From contig NZ_CP101823.1 of assembly GCF_024498175.1 (NCBI RefSeq), positions 682,001 to 746,000 on the forward strand: a stretch of DNA of 64,000 nucleotides, written 5' to 3'. Source of the DNA: Haloplanus salinarum. GTDB taxonomy: Archaea > Halobacteriota > Halobacteria > Halobacteriales > Haloferacaceae. The position numbers were made by a program, and so were the translations under genes. The notes beneath the pieces were generated by a model, which saw nothing but the letters and a program-made list of their open reading frames with translations, ran no database searches and was not told the DNA's origin. Positions 32,524-41,440 of this stretch are shown piece by piece (position 1 is the first letter of the stretch; every line of letters starts with the position of its first letter).

Positions 32524-34038
32524 ATGCCACCGAACCGACGGATCTCCCTTGCACTGCTGTCCGGGATCGGAGCGATACTGACCGGCGTGTTGCTGTTCGA
32601 CGTCTACGAGGACTGGCAGGTGCAGGGCAACAGCCTCGCGTCGACGGCCGTCGAGAACGCCCTCCCGTTCGTGCTCGTCCTGGGGTTGTACTACTCGATC
32701 CATCGGCTCCGCCGCGGGTCGTACGACGACGCGTTCGTGGGGACCGTGACGAAGTGGACGGTGGCGGGCGTCCTGATGATGGGGGGGTTGACGGCCTGGG
32801 TCGTCGGCATCCAGGTCGTGCAAAACGAGGTAAAACCCGTCATCATCGTGTTACAGACGGCGGTGGTCGGCACCGTGGCGGGGCTGATCGTCGGGCAACG
32901 GACCGCCAGCGTCCGGCGGGAGCGGGATCGGACCCGACGCGAGAAGGAGCGCTTCCAAGCCCTGTTCGAGAACGATCCTTCGGGGATCGTCTCGCTCCGT
33001 CGACACGGCGACCGCCTCGTCGCCGAGTCGGCGAACCCGAGCTTCGAGTCCCTGTTCGGCTCGGTCGAGGGCCAGGGGCTGGGGACGGCGCTCCCGCAAC
33101 TGGATGACGGGACCATCCGGGCGTTCCGGACGCATACGGACGACCACGAGCGGTTCACGGCGGAGACGACGCTCCGGACCGAGGATGGGACGAAACACTT
33201 CGTGGTCGAGCTGGTGCCGTTCGGCGTCGAACAGGTGGCGGAGTCGCGGAGTTACGCCATCTTCCAGGACGTGACCGAGATCAGGGAGACGGAGGCGGAA
33301 CTCGAACGGACCGTCCAGCAGCTCGAACGCTCCAACGAACAGCTCCAGCAGTTCGCCTACGTCGCCTCCCACGACCTCCAGGAGCCGCTGCGGATGGTCT
33401 CCAGCTACGTCGACCTGCTCGACTCGGAGTACGGGAGCGAACTCGACGAGGAGGCCGACGAGTACATCGAGTTCGCGGTCGACGGTGCCCAGCGGATGCA
33501 GGCCATGATCGACGACCTCCTGCAGTACTCCCGGGTCCACACGAAAGGCAAGAAGTTCGAGGAGACCGATCCCGAGGCTGCCCTCGAACGGGTGTTGCGG
33601 GACCTCGAACTCCTGATCGAGGAACGGGACGCGACCGTCACGTACGGCGACCTGCCGTCTGTCGTCGCCGACGCGAACCAGCTCGGCCAGCTCTTCCAGA
33701 ACCTGATCGACAACGCCATCGAACACGGCGGCGACGGCGACGACCCGCCGACGGTCCACGTCGCGGGCGAGGAACGCGAGGATTCGGTCGTGTTCTCCGT
33801 CGCCGACGACGGTCCGGGCATCCCGGCGGACCAGCAGGACCGCGTGTTCGAACTCTTCGAGCAGTCCAGCCGGGACGACGAGGGGACGGGCATCGGCCTC
33901 GCCATCTGTCGACGGATCGTCGACCGCCACGGGGGGGATATCTGGATCGAATCCGAGGAAGGTGAGGGAACGACGTTCCACGTCGAGTTCCCCACGCGCC
34001 CGCCCCAACAGTCAACACACAGCGGTCGAATGGAGTGA
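32524..34038 (+). CDS. Membrane sensor histidine kinase with PAS domain
   Basis: This is a 504-residue protein. Four hydrophobic segments fill about 8-130 (LALLSGIGAILTGVLLF, ALPFVLVLGLYYSI, WTVAGVLMMGGLTAWVVGI, VIIVLQTAVVGTVAGLIVG). A PAS-like region (about 145-260), a coiled coil, HisKA with FAYVASHDLQEPLRMV, and HATPase with NLIDNAIEHG, VADDGPGIP and GTGIGLAICRRIVDRHGG follow. The start is ATG 32524 (MPPNRRISL). The next gene is an Rcp1-type response regulator 2 bases downstream, which is probably its target. Confidence 0.9.
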   Translation: MPPNRRISLALLSGIGAILTGVLLFDVYEDWQVQGNSLASTAVENALPFVLVLGLYYSIHRLRRGSYDDAFVGTVTKWTVAGVLMMGGLTAWVVGIQVVQNEVKPVIIVLQTAVVGTVAGLIVGQRTASVRRERDRTRREKERFQALFENDPSGIVSLRRHGDRLVAESANPSFESLFGSVEGQGLGTALPQLDDGTIRAFRTHTDDHERFTAETTLRTEDGTKHFVVELVPFGVEQVAESRSYAIFQDVTEIRETEAELERTVQQLERSNEQLQQFAYVASHDLQEPLRMVSSYVDLLDSEYGSELDEEADEYIEFAVDGAQRMQAMIDDLLQYSRVHTKGKKFEETDPEAALERVLRDLELLIEERDATVTYGDLPSVVADANQLGQLFQNLIDNAIEHGGDGDDPPTVHVAGEEREDSVVFSVADDGPGIPADQQDRVFELFEQSSRDDEGTGIGLAICRRIVDRHGGDIWIESEEGEGTTFHVEFPTRPPQQSTHSGRME

Positions 34039-34040
34039 CC

Positions 34041-34478
34041 ATGTCGGAACGCGAGCCCGTGGAAATCCTCCTGGCGGAGGACAACCCCGGCGACGTCAAG
34101 CTGACGCGGAAGGCCCTGGAGAAGGGTCGACTGGCGAACAATCTCCACGTCGTCACCGACGGCGTCGAGACGATGCAGTTCCTCCGGGGCGAGGAGCCGT
34201 ACACCGACACGCCACGGCCGGATCTCGTCTTGCTCGATTTGAACATGCCCCGGAAGGACGGGAGAGAGGTGCTCGCGGAGGTGAAAAAGAGCGAGGACCT
34301 CCGGCGCATTCCGGTGGTCGTCCTGACGAGTTCGGAGGCCGAGGAGGACGTGATCAAATCCTACGAACACCACGCGAACGCCTACCTGACCAAACCCGTC
34401 GACTTCGACGGCTTTATCGACGTCGTCGGCACCCTCGAGGAGTTCTGGCTGCAGGTGGTCAAACTTCCGCCCGAGTGA
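34041..34478 (+). CDS. Rcp1-type single-domain response regulator
   Basis: This 145-residue receiver domain has the acidic pocket LLAEDNPGDVKL, phosphoacceptor in VLLDLNMPRKDG, VVLTSSEAEED and the Lys of YLTKPVDFDGF. This longer receiver form (Rcp1/CheY-like) usually partners with phytochrome-like kinases. The start is ATG 34041. It sits between two kinases; phosphotransfer from the upstream membrane kinase is the simplest reading. There is no output domain. Confidence 0.9.
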   Translation: MSEREPVEILLAEDNPGDVKLTRKALEKGRLANNLHVVTDGVETMQFLRGEEPYTDTPRPDLVLLDLNMPRKDGREVLAEVKKSEDLRRIPVVVLTSSEAEEDVIKSYEHHANAYLTKPVDFDGFIDVVGTLEEFWLQVVKLPPE

Positions 34479-34479
34479 G

Positions 34480-35709
34480 ATGTCGAGCGAGCCGGCGAAC
34501 GGGTTGGACGTCCTCCTCGTCGAGGACAACGAGGGCGACGCACGGCTGATCCGCCACCACCTCCGGGTCGACACCAGCAGCGTCTTCGACCCGCCGAACC
34601 TGACACACGTCGACAGCCTCCCCGCGGCCGTCGATCGGCTGGCCGAGTCGGCGTTCGACCTCGTCTTGCTGGATCTCGGCCTCGCCGACAGCCAAGGCAT
34701 CGAGACGCTAGAACGACTCAAAGACCGTATCGAGGCCGAGGAACTCCAGTCGGTGCCGGTCGTGGTGTTGACCGGCCTCTCCGACGACGAGACGGCGCTC
34801 CGGGCCATCGAGGCCGGGGCGCAGGATTACCTCCTCAAGGACAACCTCGACGGCGCCCTGCTCGAACGGGCCATCCGCTACGCGATGGAGCGCCACCGAC
34901 AGGAGCGCCTGCTGAAACGACAGAACGAGCGCCTCGAACGCTTCGCCAGCATCGTCTCCCACGACCTCCGGAACCCGCTGAACGTCGCGAAGGGACGGCT
35001 CTCCCACGAGATGGGACTGCGCGAGGGGACCGACGTCTCGACCGAACACGTCGAGGAGGCGGTCGACGCGCTCGATCGGATGGAGGAACTCGTCGACGAC
35101 CTGCTGGCGCTCGCCCGCGACGGCCGGTCGGTCGACGAACTGGAGACGGTGGCCCTCGACACGTCCGTTCGATCGGCCTGGGAGAACGTCCCGGCGCCGG
35201 CGAGCCAACTTCGCGTGGACGTCTCGGGGACCGTCGAGGCCGACCCCGCGCGACTAGCGCAGCTGTTCGAGAACCTGTTTCGGAACAGCGTCGAACACGG
35301 TTCGACGGGCAACCGGACGGAGTCCGGCGACAGCGTCGAACACGGTTCCACGAGCAACCGGACGGAGTCCGGCGACAGCGTCGAACACGGTTCCACGAGC
35401 AACCGGACGGAGTCCGGCGACAGCGTGGAACACGGTTCGACGGACACCCGATCGGAGGCCGACGGGGTGACGATCACGGTCGGGCGAGTCGGGGACGGTC
35501 TCTACGTCGCCGACGACGGTCCCGGGATCCACGAGGACGACCACGACGACGTCTTCGAGGCGGGCTACTCGACGAGTGTGGACGGGACCGGCTTCGGCCT
35601 CGATATCGTCCGCGAGATCGCCGAGGCCCACGGGTGGACGGTCGACGTGACCGAGAGCGCCGACGGCGGCGCCCGCTTCGAGATCACCGGCATGGGACTC
35701 GACGGGTAG
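34480..35709 (+). CDS. REC-histidine kinase hybrid with repeat insertion in the ATPase domain
   Basis: This is a 409-residue protein. REC is at 6-130 (LLVEDNEGDARLI, phosphoacceptor in VLLDLGLADS, VVLTGLSDDE, LKDNLDGALLERAI). A HisKA-like region is at about 150-215 with SIVSHDLRNPLNVAKG. The HATPase domain has NLFRNSVEHG, then a 45-residue insertion of three 15-residue repeats, then VADDGPGIHEDD and GTGFGLDIV. It starts one base after the response regulator. The insertion lies just after the N-box, so it may alter the ATP lid region. Confidence 0.9.
   Translation: MSSEPANGLDVLLVEDNEGDARLIRHHLRVDTSSVFDPPNLTHVDSLPAAVDRLAESAFDLVLLDLGLADSQGIETLERLKDRIEAEELQSVPVVVLTGLSDDETALRAIEAGAQDYLLKDNLDGALLERAIRYAMERHRQERLLKRQNERLERFASIVSHDLRNPLNVAKGRLSHEMGLREGTDVSTEHVEEAVDALDRMEELVDDLLALARDGRSVDELETVALDTSVRSAWENVPAPASQLRVDVSGTVEADPARLAQLFENLFRNSVEHGSTGNRTESGDSVEHGSTSNRTESGDSVEHGSTSNRTESGDSVEHGSTDTRSEADGVTITVGRVGDGLYVADDGPGIHEDDHDDVFEAGYSTSVDGTGFGLDIVREIAEAHGWTVDVTESADGGARFEITGMGLDG
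35290..35463 (+). repeat. 45-bp tandem repeat inside the kinase ATPase domain
   Basis: Three full 45-base units (from 35290, 35335 and 35380) and a partial fourth unit (from 35425) encode VEHGSTSNRTESGDS. Units two and three are identical in DNA. The unit duplicates the end of the N-box (VEHG), so the array probably grew from that motif. Confidence 0.9.
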
Positions 35710-35776
35710 CCGTCGATGTCGCTCCGCTCACAGTTCGTGGTAAGGTTTAACATGGACAATCTCGTACGGTCTCGTG

Positions 35777-35893
35777 ATGACGGAAGGGTCGCCGTTCGAG
35801 TGTGAGTCGTGTAACGAACGCGTGAGCCCCATCTCCTACCGAGCGACGTGTCCCGACTGTGGCGGCACGTTGCGCCGCACACCGGTACAGTAG
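35777..35893 (+). CDS. Small zinc-ribbon protein (rubrerythrin-like domain)
   Basis: This 38-residue protein has two CxxC knuckles, FECESCNERV and ATCPDCGGTLR, the four-Cys pattern of haloarchaeal rubrerythrin-like zinc ribbons. The start is ATG 35777; an AT-rich element (GGTTTAACATGG) lies about 30 bases upstream. It is short and easily missed. Its function is not known; members of this group are widespread, single-domain, presumably Zn-binding proteins. Confidence 0.8.
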   Translation: MTEGSPFECESCNERVSPISYRATCPDCGGTLRRTPVQ

Positions 35894-35931
35894 CCGAGAC
35901 GTTTTCCTCCGGCGGTCCCTACGGACGGCCG

Positions 35932-36357
35932 ATGGCGGACGACGACGCGGCCGCCGCCGATCCGACGGCCATCACGGTGCTCGCGGTGACCGTCGAGGAC
36001 GTAGTGGCGGCCCTCGAAACCAACTGGCGAAGCGACCGCCACACCGTCCTCCGGGTTACCCCACCTTTCTCCGGGCGCATGCGCGCCCGCATCCATCGGC
36101 CCGGCGCTGCCGACGATACCGGGGCTCTCCACCTCGATCCGTCGACGTTCGTCGACGACCCGCCGGCCTACCCCCACCCGGACGAGACGGCGGACCGCCT
36201 CCGCGAGGCGGGCCGGTACACCACCGAACGCCACCACGACCGACACACCGCGGCCGTCGCGGCGTGGCGAGACGACGTTCGGGACGCCCTCGTCGACGCC
36301 GTCGATTTGCCAACCGACGAGGGCCCCCATCGCGTCGACGTCGCGTATCTGGGCTGA
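35932..36357 (+). CDS. Haloarchaeal hypothetical protein
   Basis: This 141-residue acidic soluble protein contains VLAVTVEDVVAALETNWRSDRHTVLRVTPPFSGRMRARIH and a C-terminal HRVDVAYLG. The middle has Pro/His-rich segments (DDPPAYPHPDETADRL). I recognise the look of a conserved haloarchaeal family but no defined domain. I chose ATG 35932 (MADDDAAAAD); upstream in-frame codons overlap the zinc-ribbon gene. It is convergent with the recombinase gene. Confidence 0.65.
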   Translation: MADDDAAAADPTAITVLAVTVEDVVAALETNWRSDRHTVLRVTPPFSGRMRARIHRPGAADDTGALHLDPSTFVDDPPAYPHPDETADRLREAGRYTTERHHDRHTAAVAAWRDDVRDALVDAVDLPTDEGPHRVDVAYLG

Positions 36358-36423
36358 GCGGTGAGCCGCGGTACGGATTTAGTATAGCGACATGGGATTT
36401 ATCGACCCTCCGCTCCGGGCAGG

Positions 36424-37437
36424 TCACGTCAACTCGTAGATGTTCCCTTCGTACGTCCGACGGACGCGGTCCCCCCAGTCGTGGGTGTAGGTGTCGATGA
36501 CGTCGCTGGCGACGTCCCCGCGGAGGTACTTGACGATGCCCCGGTCACCGGTGCGGTCCCGGAGGTGGGTGGTGAAGAAGTGCCGGAAGTAGTGAGGGGT
36601 GACGTTCTCCTCGGCGCCGCCGCCGTCGCGGTGCCAGCCGTGTTCGCTCGCGTGGGTCTCGACGACGTGGTGGACGACGTGTGGGGTCACCCGGCGCCCC
36701 CAGCTGTCGCCGGTGCCCACGAACAGGGGGTCAGCCCGGGAGACGGGATCGGGACGGACGGCCAGCCAGCGAACGAGCGTCCGGCGGAGTTCGTCGTCGA
36801 CGGGGATCACCGTCGCACGCTTGCGTTTGTTGGCCGCCGTCCGGCGTTCGCCCTCGGTGACGTCGCCCACGGAGCGGTCGGCGGCGACGAACAGCGCGTC
36901 GCCCCGCCCGTCGAGTTGTGGACGGACGGAGACGTCGAGTGTCTCGCGGGTCTCCGGGATCGAGAGATCCCGCAGGTCCAGGTTACAGAGTTCGCCGACA
37001 CGGACGCCGGTTTTGAGCATCGTCACCACGAGCGCGCGGTCGAGCGGGTGGGCGATGTCGGCGAGGAAGGTCCGCATCTCGGGGACGGAGATCTCGCGGC
37101 GCGTCGGGTCGGTGTTGATCCGCTCGTCCATCTCCTCGACGACGAGGGTCATCGGGTTGTCGTCGAAGGTCCCTACCTGCGTCATGTAAGCATAAAAGCG
37201 GTGGAGGTAGGCCGCGTAGGTCGCGACGGTACTCCCCGCGACGGTGCCGCGCAACCGGTGAATCCACGCCATACAGTCCCGATGTTCGGCCGCGGCGGGC
37301 CCAACGCCGCGCTCGTCGGCGAGGAACGTCTCGAAGTCCCGCAGGACGCGTTCGTAGGCCGCACGCGTGCGGTCGGTCTTCCCGTGGTAGGTCATGTCCT
37401 GTAGGAAGTACCCGACGGGATCCTCGCCGTCGCTCAC
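36424..37437 (-). CDS. XerC/D-like tyrosine recombinase
   Basis: This 337-residue integrase has an N-terminal SAM-like domain (about 8-95: YHGKTDRTRAAYERVLRDF) and a catalytic domain with Arg in LKTGVRVGELCNL, the box-II HxxR in HYFRHFFTTHL, and the C-terminal DTYTHDWGDRVRRTY with the nucleophile Tyr. Its start is GTG at 37437, overlapping the stop of the DUF5805 gene (GTGA), so the two are coupled. No obvious att sites flank it, so a chromosome- or plasmid-resolution role is as likely as mobility. Confidence 0.88.
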   Translation of the reverse strand: MSDGEDPVGYFLQDMTYHGKTDRTRAAYERVLRDFETFLADERGVGPAAAEHRDCMAWIHRLRGTVAGSTVATYAAYLHRFYAYMTQVGTFDDNPMTLVVEEMDERINTDPTRREISVPEMRTFLADIAHPLDRALVVTMLKTGVRVGELCNLDLRDLSIPETRETLDVSVRPQLDGRGDALFVAADRSVGDVTEGERRTAANKRKRATVIPVDDELRRTLVRWLAVRPDPVSRADPLFVGTGDSWGRRVTPHVVHHVVETHASEHGWHRDGGGAEENVTPHYFRHFFTTHLRDRTGDRGIVKYLRGDVASDVIDTYTHDWGDRVRRTYEGNIYELT

Positions 37438-37811
37438 GGGTCCTCCACCAGACGGTAGCCACCCGCCCGTCCGCTGTACTGGATCGCGTTTCGCTCCTGC
37501 AGGTCCGAGAGCGTCTCTTCGAGGCGGTCCTCGATGTCTTCGGTGACCGCGCCCAGGAGCTCGTCCCACGAACGGCCGTCCTCCCCGTCGAGGGCGTCTT
37601 TCACCAGGGGTTCGAGCCCCGAACTCCCACCTTCACCGGCTTCCTCGCGTTCGGTCAGGTCGGGCACCTCGAAGTCCCGGCGTCCGGCTTGGACCATCGT
37701 CCGGACGAACTCGCTCTGACTCATCCCCAGCCGGTCGGCGTGTTCGCGCCAGCGATCCTTCTGGTAGGGAGGCACGTACGTCTTCACCGCGACGCTGTCA
37801 GTGTTGCCCAT
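37434..37811 (-). CDS. DUF5805 protein (RHH-like), partner of the recombinase
   Basis: This is a 125-residue protein. The N-terminus VAVKTYVPPYQKDRWREHADRLGMSQSEFVRTMVQAG has the layout of a ribbon-helix-helix DNA-binding fold. The C-terminus (about 80-125) looks like a small winged helix: ERLEETLSDLQERNAIQYSGRAGGYRLV-like. It resembles the haloarchaeal DUF5805 family found beside this type of recombinase. It may bind the recombination site or regulate the pair. The ATG is at 37811; an AT-rich stretch follows upstream. Confidence 0.8.
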   Translation of the reverse strand: MGNTDSVAVKTYVPPYQKDRWREHADRLGMSQSEFVRTMVQAGRRDFEVPDLTEREEAGEGGSSGLEPLVKDALDGEDGRSWDELLGAVTEDIEDRLEETLSDLQERNAIQYSGRAGGYRLVEDP

Positions 37812-37986
37812 ACCACCCCCTGTATGGCCGGGGACTTCAAAGTGGTCCCACTCACCGAGATAAGGGCCTTTATTTGGTTCTGTGGGACCTATCTTACGCC
37901 GGGGAAACTAGGTTATTTGTGATACTAGGTCCAATATTCCCGCGAGTATAGTACCAAATTCACAAATACAATATTTCTCGGTCTCC

Positions 37987-38676
37987 CTACGCCTCGGCCG
38001 GTTCGATCAGGTCCGGCGCGTCGTTCCGCGGATCGTTCACGCGCTGGGAGACGGGGTGGGTCTCCATCTCCGCGGCCGGGCACGGCTCGAGGAGCGCCGC
38101 CGCCTCCTCGACGGATCCGTGGAGCCACGTCGACTCGGCCTCCCGATCCAGGATCACCGCCATGCGGTGGTGGAGGTCGCTCACGAGTTCGTTCGGCTCA
38201 GTCGTTACGACGGCGAAGGACTCCACCGGGTCCGGATCGGCCGAGACGTCGCCCGTGCGGAACTCGCCGAGGCCGGTCTGCCGGGACGGCGGCTCCCAGC
38301 GTGACCAGATTCCAGCCATCGCGAACGGCCGGTCGTCCTCGAAGGCGACGCGATACGGGCGCTTGCCCGCCGAGCGATCCACCCACTCGTAGAACCCGTC
38401 GGCCGGAACCAGACACCGACGCCGTTCGAACGCGTCCGCGAAACTCGGCTTCCGGGTTATGGTTTCCGCGCGCGCGTTGATCAGATCCGTCGAGGCCTCG
38501 TCGGCCCACGAGGGGATCAGCCCCCACTGTTGGGTCCGCATCCGATCGGCCCCGGACGTCACGACCGGCAAGGCCTGCCCCGGAGCGCAGTTGTACCGCG
38601 GCTCCCACTCCACGTCCACGTCGAACCTGTCCGCCAGTTCTTCCGCCGGCGTGAACAGGGTGTACCGCCCACACAT
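37987..38676 (-). CDS. YedK/HMCES-type SOS response-associated peptidase
   Basis: This protein forms covalent shields on abasic sites in single-stranded DNA. It begins MCGRYTLF, with the catalytic Cys2 exposed after Met removal; PRYNCAPGQALPVV, GFYEWVD and HHRMAVIL carry the other conserved residues (Asn, Glu, His). At 229 residues it has normal family length. The IS element at 38774 lies just upstream of its promoter region. Confidence 0.92.
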   Translation of the reverse strand: MCGRYTLFTPAEELADRFDVDVEWEPRYNCAPGQALPVVTSGADRMRTQQWGLIPSWADEASTDLINARAETITRKPSFADAFERRRCLVPADGFYEWVDRSAGKRPYRVAFEDDRPFAMAGIWSRWEPPSRQTGLGEFRTGDVSADPDPVESFAVVTTEPNELVSDLHHRMAVILDREAESTWLHGSVEEAAALLEPCPAAEMETHPVSQRVNDPRNDAPDLIEPAEA

Positions 38677-38773
38677 GTCCTCCGATCGGGTCGCGGTTCG
38701 TATAAACCGTCCGACCGCGGACGTCTCCCCAGATGATAAACCATATCACGCTATACAGAATGATGGTGCCATG

Positions 38774-40672
38774 GAAGTTGAGACCACAGCGGGTTTAGCG
38801 GGGCTGTGATGCGTAGTATCGGCCGATTCAGTGAACCGAAACTAACTCAGATTGCTCTCCAAACGGCCATGCTTGTTGAACTGACAACCGTATACGCGAA
38901 TTTCGGCGACTTCCGGTAGCGTTGCCACTCAGACGCCGCGCTACCACGGGGAGAGTCCCGTCACTATCCGATTCCGGTTTCCTTCTTCAACAGCGTCAGC
39001 GTGTTGTCGGCCGTCACAATTGGCGAGTGTTCGTATTCACCAGTCAATTCGACCTGCACAAGCAGGTCCACCGCTCGCCAGATCGAGTACAGCAGACACG
39101 CGAACGCGAAGTAAAAGAACCGGAGACCGAAGTCTTTCGACGTCGTTGCGGCCATGAACCGCTTGATCGATTTGTAGCCACTTTCGATCTCCCAGCGATA
39201 GCCGTACTCGGTAAGGAACCCACTACTGCGATTCGTCATAAACACCGAGTACTGCCGGTGATCCTCGTGCTCAGTGTTCTCTTTCCGGCGGTAGATCAGC
39301 GTCGTCTCGTGCCATTCGTTCTTCCCGAGGTGGAGCTTCCGGTCGGTCTCGTATCGATCCCGATCTCGTTGGAGCAACCGGTTGGCCTGGGCTTTCTCAC
39401 TGGTTTGCATTCGTTTCGGGACGACGTATGAGAGCCCACGTAGGCTGAGCATCTCCAAGACGTGCTGACTGTCGAACTCCCGATCCATCAGTACGTTATC
39501 GACGTGAACCATCTCCTCGGCAGAATCCAAGAGGTCCTCGACGATTTCTAAGCGGGACTCTCCCTTCCGAACTGGCCGTGCGTCTAGCACAATCGGCACG
39601 GCATTCCCTACTAACTGGACGGTGGCCCACTGGTAGGCGTACTCGTCAGTTTTCTCCTTCGTGCCGATGATTTCGTCTTCGTGGCCCGTTCTATCACCAG
39701 TGAAGGGGTCTGCTTCGGTGATATCGATGGCGATGATTCCGGCTCGGAAGAACTCCTCAGTCTCCGCGACTTCGCCCAGGAGCCTGTTGACGGCCTGTCG
39801 GTACATCTCGCGGATCTTCGCGATTGAGAGGTCACGAATGTGTTCTCGATGGGAGTGACCTAACGGTGTCCGCTCACGAGTCGACTCGTAGGTGAAGCTC
39901 CGAGCGCCCTCGTTGGCCGCGAGGCGCTCACGAAGTCCGAGATACGTCTGTAAGTCCCAGTAAGCGTTCTCGTGAATCTCACAGCCCTCACCTCGATCCA
40001 GTGAGAATGCCGGGAAGACAACGCGACTGACGTGCTCCGTAATTGTTGCTGCTTCGTTGAGGACAGCTTGATCGTCTGGGTCCGATTCGTCCTCCTCGTC
40101 ACCATGAGATGGTAGGTGTCGCTCTGGTTTCCGCGGGACTGCAACATCCGCGTTCTGGGCTTTGATCAGAATCGTCCGGGCGGCTGTCTCGACTGTACTG
40201 CGAAGTTCGGCGGGGAATCGTTTGTGCCAACTTCGCCACAGCGTCGACTGGTTCGGGACACTTTCTAAGCCCAACTGCTCGCAGAGCGCCGGGCGACACC
40301 CGAGATACTCGACCAGCGCTGTTTCGTGGGGCCACCCGTGGAGCTCTTTCAAGATAAAGACGCGAAAGAGAGTATCCATCTCGTAGCGAGTTGACCCTGC
40401 GTATCGATCATGCGCGTCGAATTCGAAATACGCCAGCGGAAGTGCGCAGATGAAGTTCTCGACCGACTCGTGGCGGTCGTGTCTGAACCAGGTCTGCGAG
40501 ACAACTCTGATATCCGATTCCAGCCCGTCTAGCGAGCTTCGCTCGTACAGCGGTGTCGAATCGTACACTGGCCAATCAGCGTGTGGTTGGTCGGCGATCC
40601 GTCGAAAGACGGTTCTGCGAGACTCACGAGTTGGGATCACTACGAGACGCTGAACACGACTCGCTCAAAAAC
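38774..40672 (-). mobile_element. IS4-type insertion sequence, copy 1
   Basis: This 1.9-kb element has the transposase on the minus strand. The left end begins GAAGTTGAGACCACAG and is nearly the same as the left end of copy 3 (58291). The right end, around 40640-40672 (GCTGAACACGACTCGCTCAAA), matches the complement of the left end imperfectly, so I take these as the terminal inverted repeats. Exact ends are accurate to about 5 bases. No target duplication was found. Confidence 0.75.
38964..40640 (-). CDS. IS4-superfamily DDE transposase (copy 1)
   Basis: This is a 558-residue transposase. Catalytic Asp residues are visible in IIAIDITEADPFTG and VHVDNVLMDREFD. The last motif, YGYRWEIESGYKSIK, fits the Y-x2-R-x3-E-x6-K signature of IS4 exactly. 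A hydrophobic helix follows (RFFYFAFACLLYSIWRAVDLL). It is very similar to the copy at 58404. It lacks the last 25 residues of that copy because of an earlier stop just after KKETGIG. Probably functional, as the catalytic core is whole. Confidence 0.9.
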   Translation of the reverse strand: MIPTRESRRTVFRRIADQPHADWPVYDSTPLYERSSLDGLESDIRVVSQTWFRHDRHESVENFICALPLAYFEFDAHDRYAGSTRYEMDTLFRVFILKELHGWPHETALVEYLGCRPALCEQLGLESVPNQSTLWRSWHKRFPAELRSTVETAARTILIKAQNADVAVPRKPERHLPSHGDEEDESDPDDQAVLNEAATITEHVSRVVFPAFSLDRGEGCEIHENAYWDLQTYLGLRERLAANEGARSFTYESTRERTPLGHSHREHIRDLSIAKIREMYRQAVNRLLGEVAETEEFFRAGIIAIDITEADPFTGDRTGHEDEIIGTKEKTDEYAYQWATVQLVGNAVPIVLDARPVRKGESRLEIVEDLLDSAEEMVHVDNVLMDREFDSQHVLEMLSLRGLSYVVPKRMQTSEKAQANRLLQRDRDRYETDRKLHLGKNEWHETTLIYRRKENTEHEDHRQYSVFMTNRSSGFLTEYGYRWEIESGYKSIKRFMAATTSKDFGLRFFYFAFACLLYSIWRAVDLLVQVELTGEYEHSPIVTADNTLTLLKKETGIG

Positions 40673-40793
40673 GCCGCTCTCTCGAGGAGCCATACTGATC
40701 GATCGATTCTCTCTCGATATTCACAATCGTTGATTCTGTATCACGTAGTTCGTCGTTGAGGATTTCTTTCAGGATAGCGTAGAAGCGCCAGAA

Positions 40794-41320
40794 ATGATCG
40801 TCTGCGAGGCTCATATCGTCACGTCAGACACCTTCAGCAGGCTTGCGATTATCGATGCGACGTACCGCTTGGGGTTGTCGGCCAGCCCGTACCGTGAAGA
40901 CGGTCGTGAGGAGTATATTTTTCACTCACTGGTGTTCCGGTTGGGGTCGACTGGCAGGATCTTGCTGCTCACGGTGTCGTTGACTACCCGGAGGTGTGGG
41001 TCTATCTGTATACGACGAACCGACAGCGAAAGGAGGACATCAAGGAGTTCGCGGCGAACAAGCCGGGTCAGGGGCTCATCTACTGTGATTCCCTCGAAGA
41101 TGGCGAGAAGTTAGCGGATGAGTTGAGTGTTCCGTTTGTGAACGGGGAGACGCCGCCGGACGAGCGTATCGAGACGATTCGCAAGAACAAGGTGGCCATC
41201 ATCTCTCGCGTCGGGGATGAAGGGCTGTCGCTGTCGAATATTGACTGGACGACTGAGTATGACTACCTCGGCCAGTCTCGACGCCAAGGGATCCAGCGCG
41301 CGGACGCCGAGTTCCCCCTC
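40794..41320 (+). pseudogene. Decayed XPB/Rad25-type DNA repair helicase fragment
   Basis: This is the middle part of an archaeal XPB helicase in two frames. Frame one (from 40794) has VTSDTFSRLAIIDATYRLGLSASPYREDGREEYIF. After a frameshift near 40920 the second frame reads VWVYLYTTNRQRKEDIKEFAANKPGQGLIYCDSLEDG, VPFVNGETPPDERI and ISRVGDEGLSLSNIDW, up to GQSRRQGIQRA. The DEAH box is mutated to CEAH. The N-terminal Walker A half and the C-terminus are missing. It lies next to IS copy 1. Confidence 0.8.
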
Positions 41321-41440
41321 GGCGATCCGGTGGACTGCGGTATCGAGCCGTTCGTCCGTCCGGACCCAACCGCCGGGGACGAATCACTCGCACTCCAGCC
41401 GGTTCGTCCGTTCCCCGAGGACGTGGCGACTGGGAAACGC
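41321..41440. other. Short region after the helicase fragment
   Basis: The helicase reading frame stays open to 41473, but the translation after 41320 no longer resembles a helicase, so an unrelated piece of DNA seems to have been joined here. No gene is supported. Confidence 0.4.

Noticed and set aside
17115-35463. CRISPR arrays
   Set aside because: The repeats seen (36, 30 and 45 bp) are head-to-tail, in frame and without spacers, so they are coding repeats.
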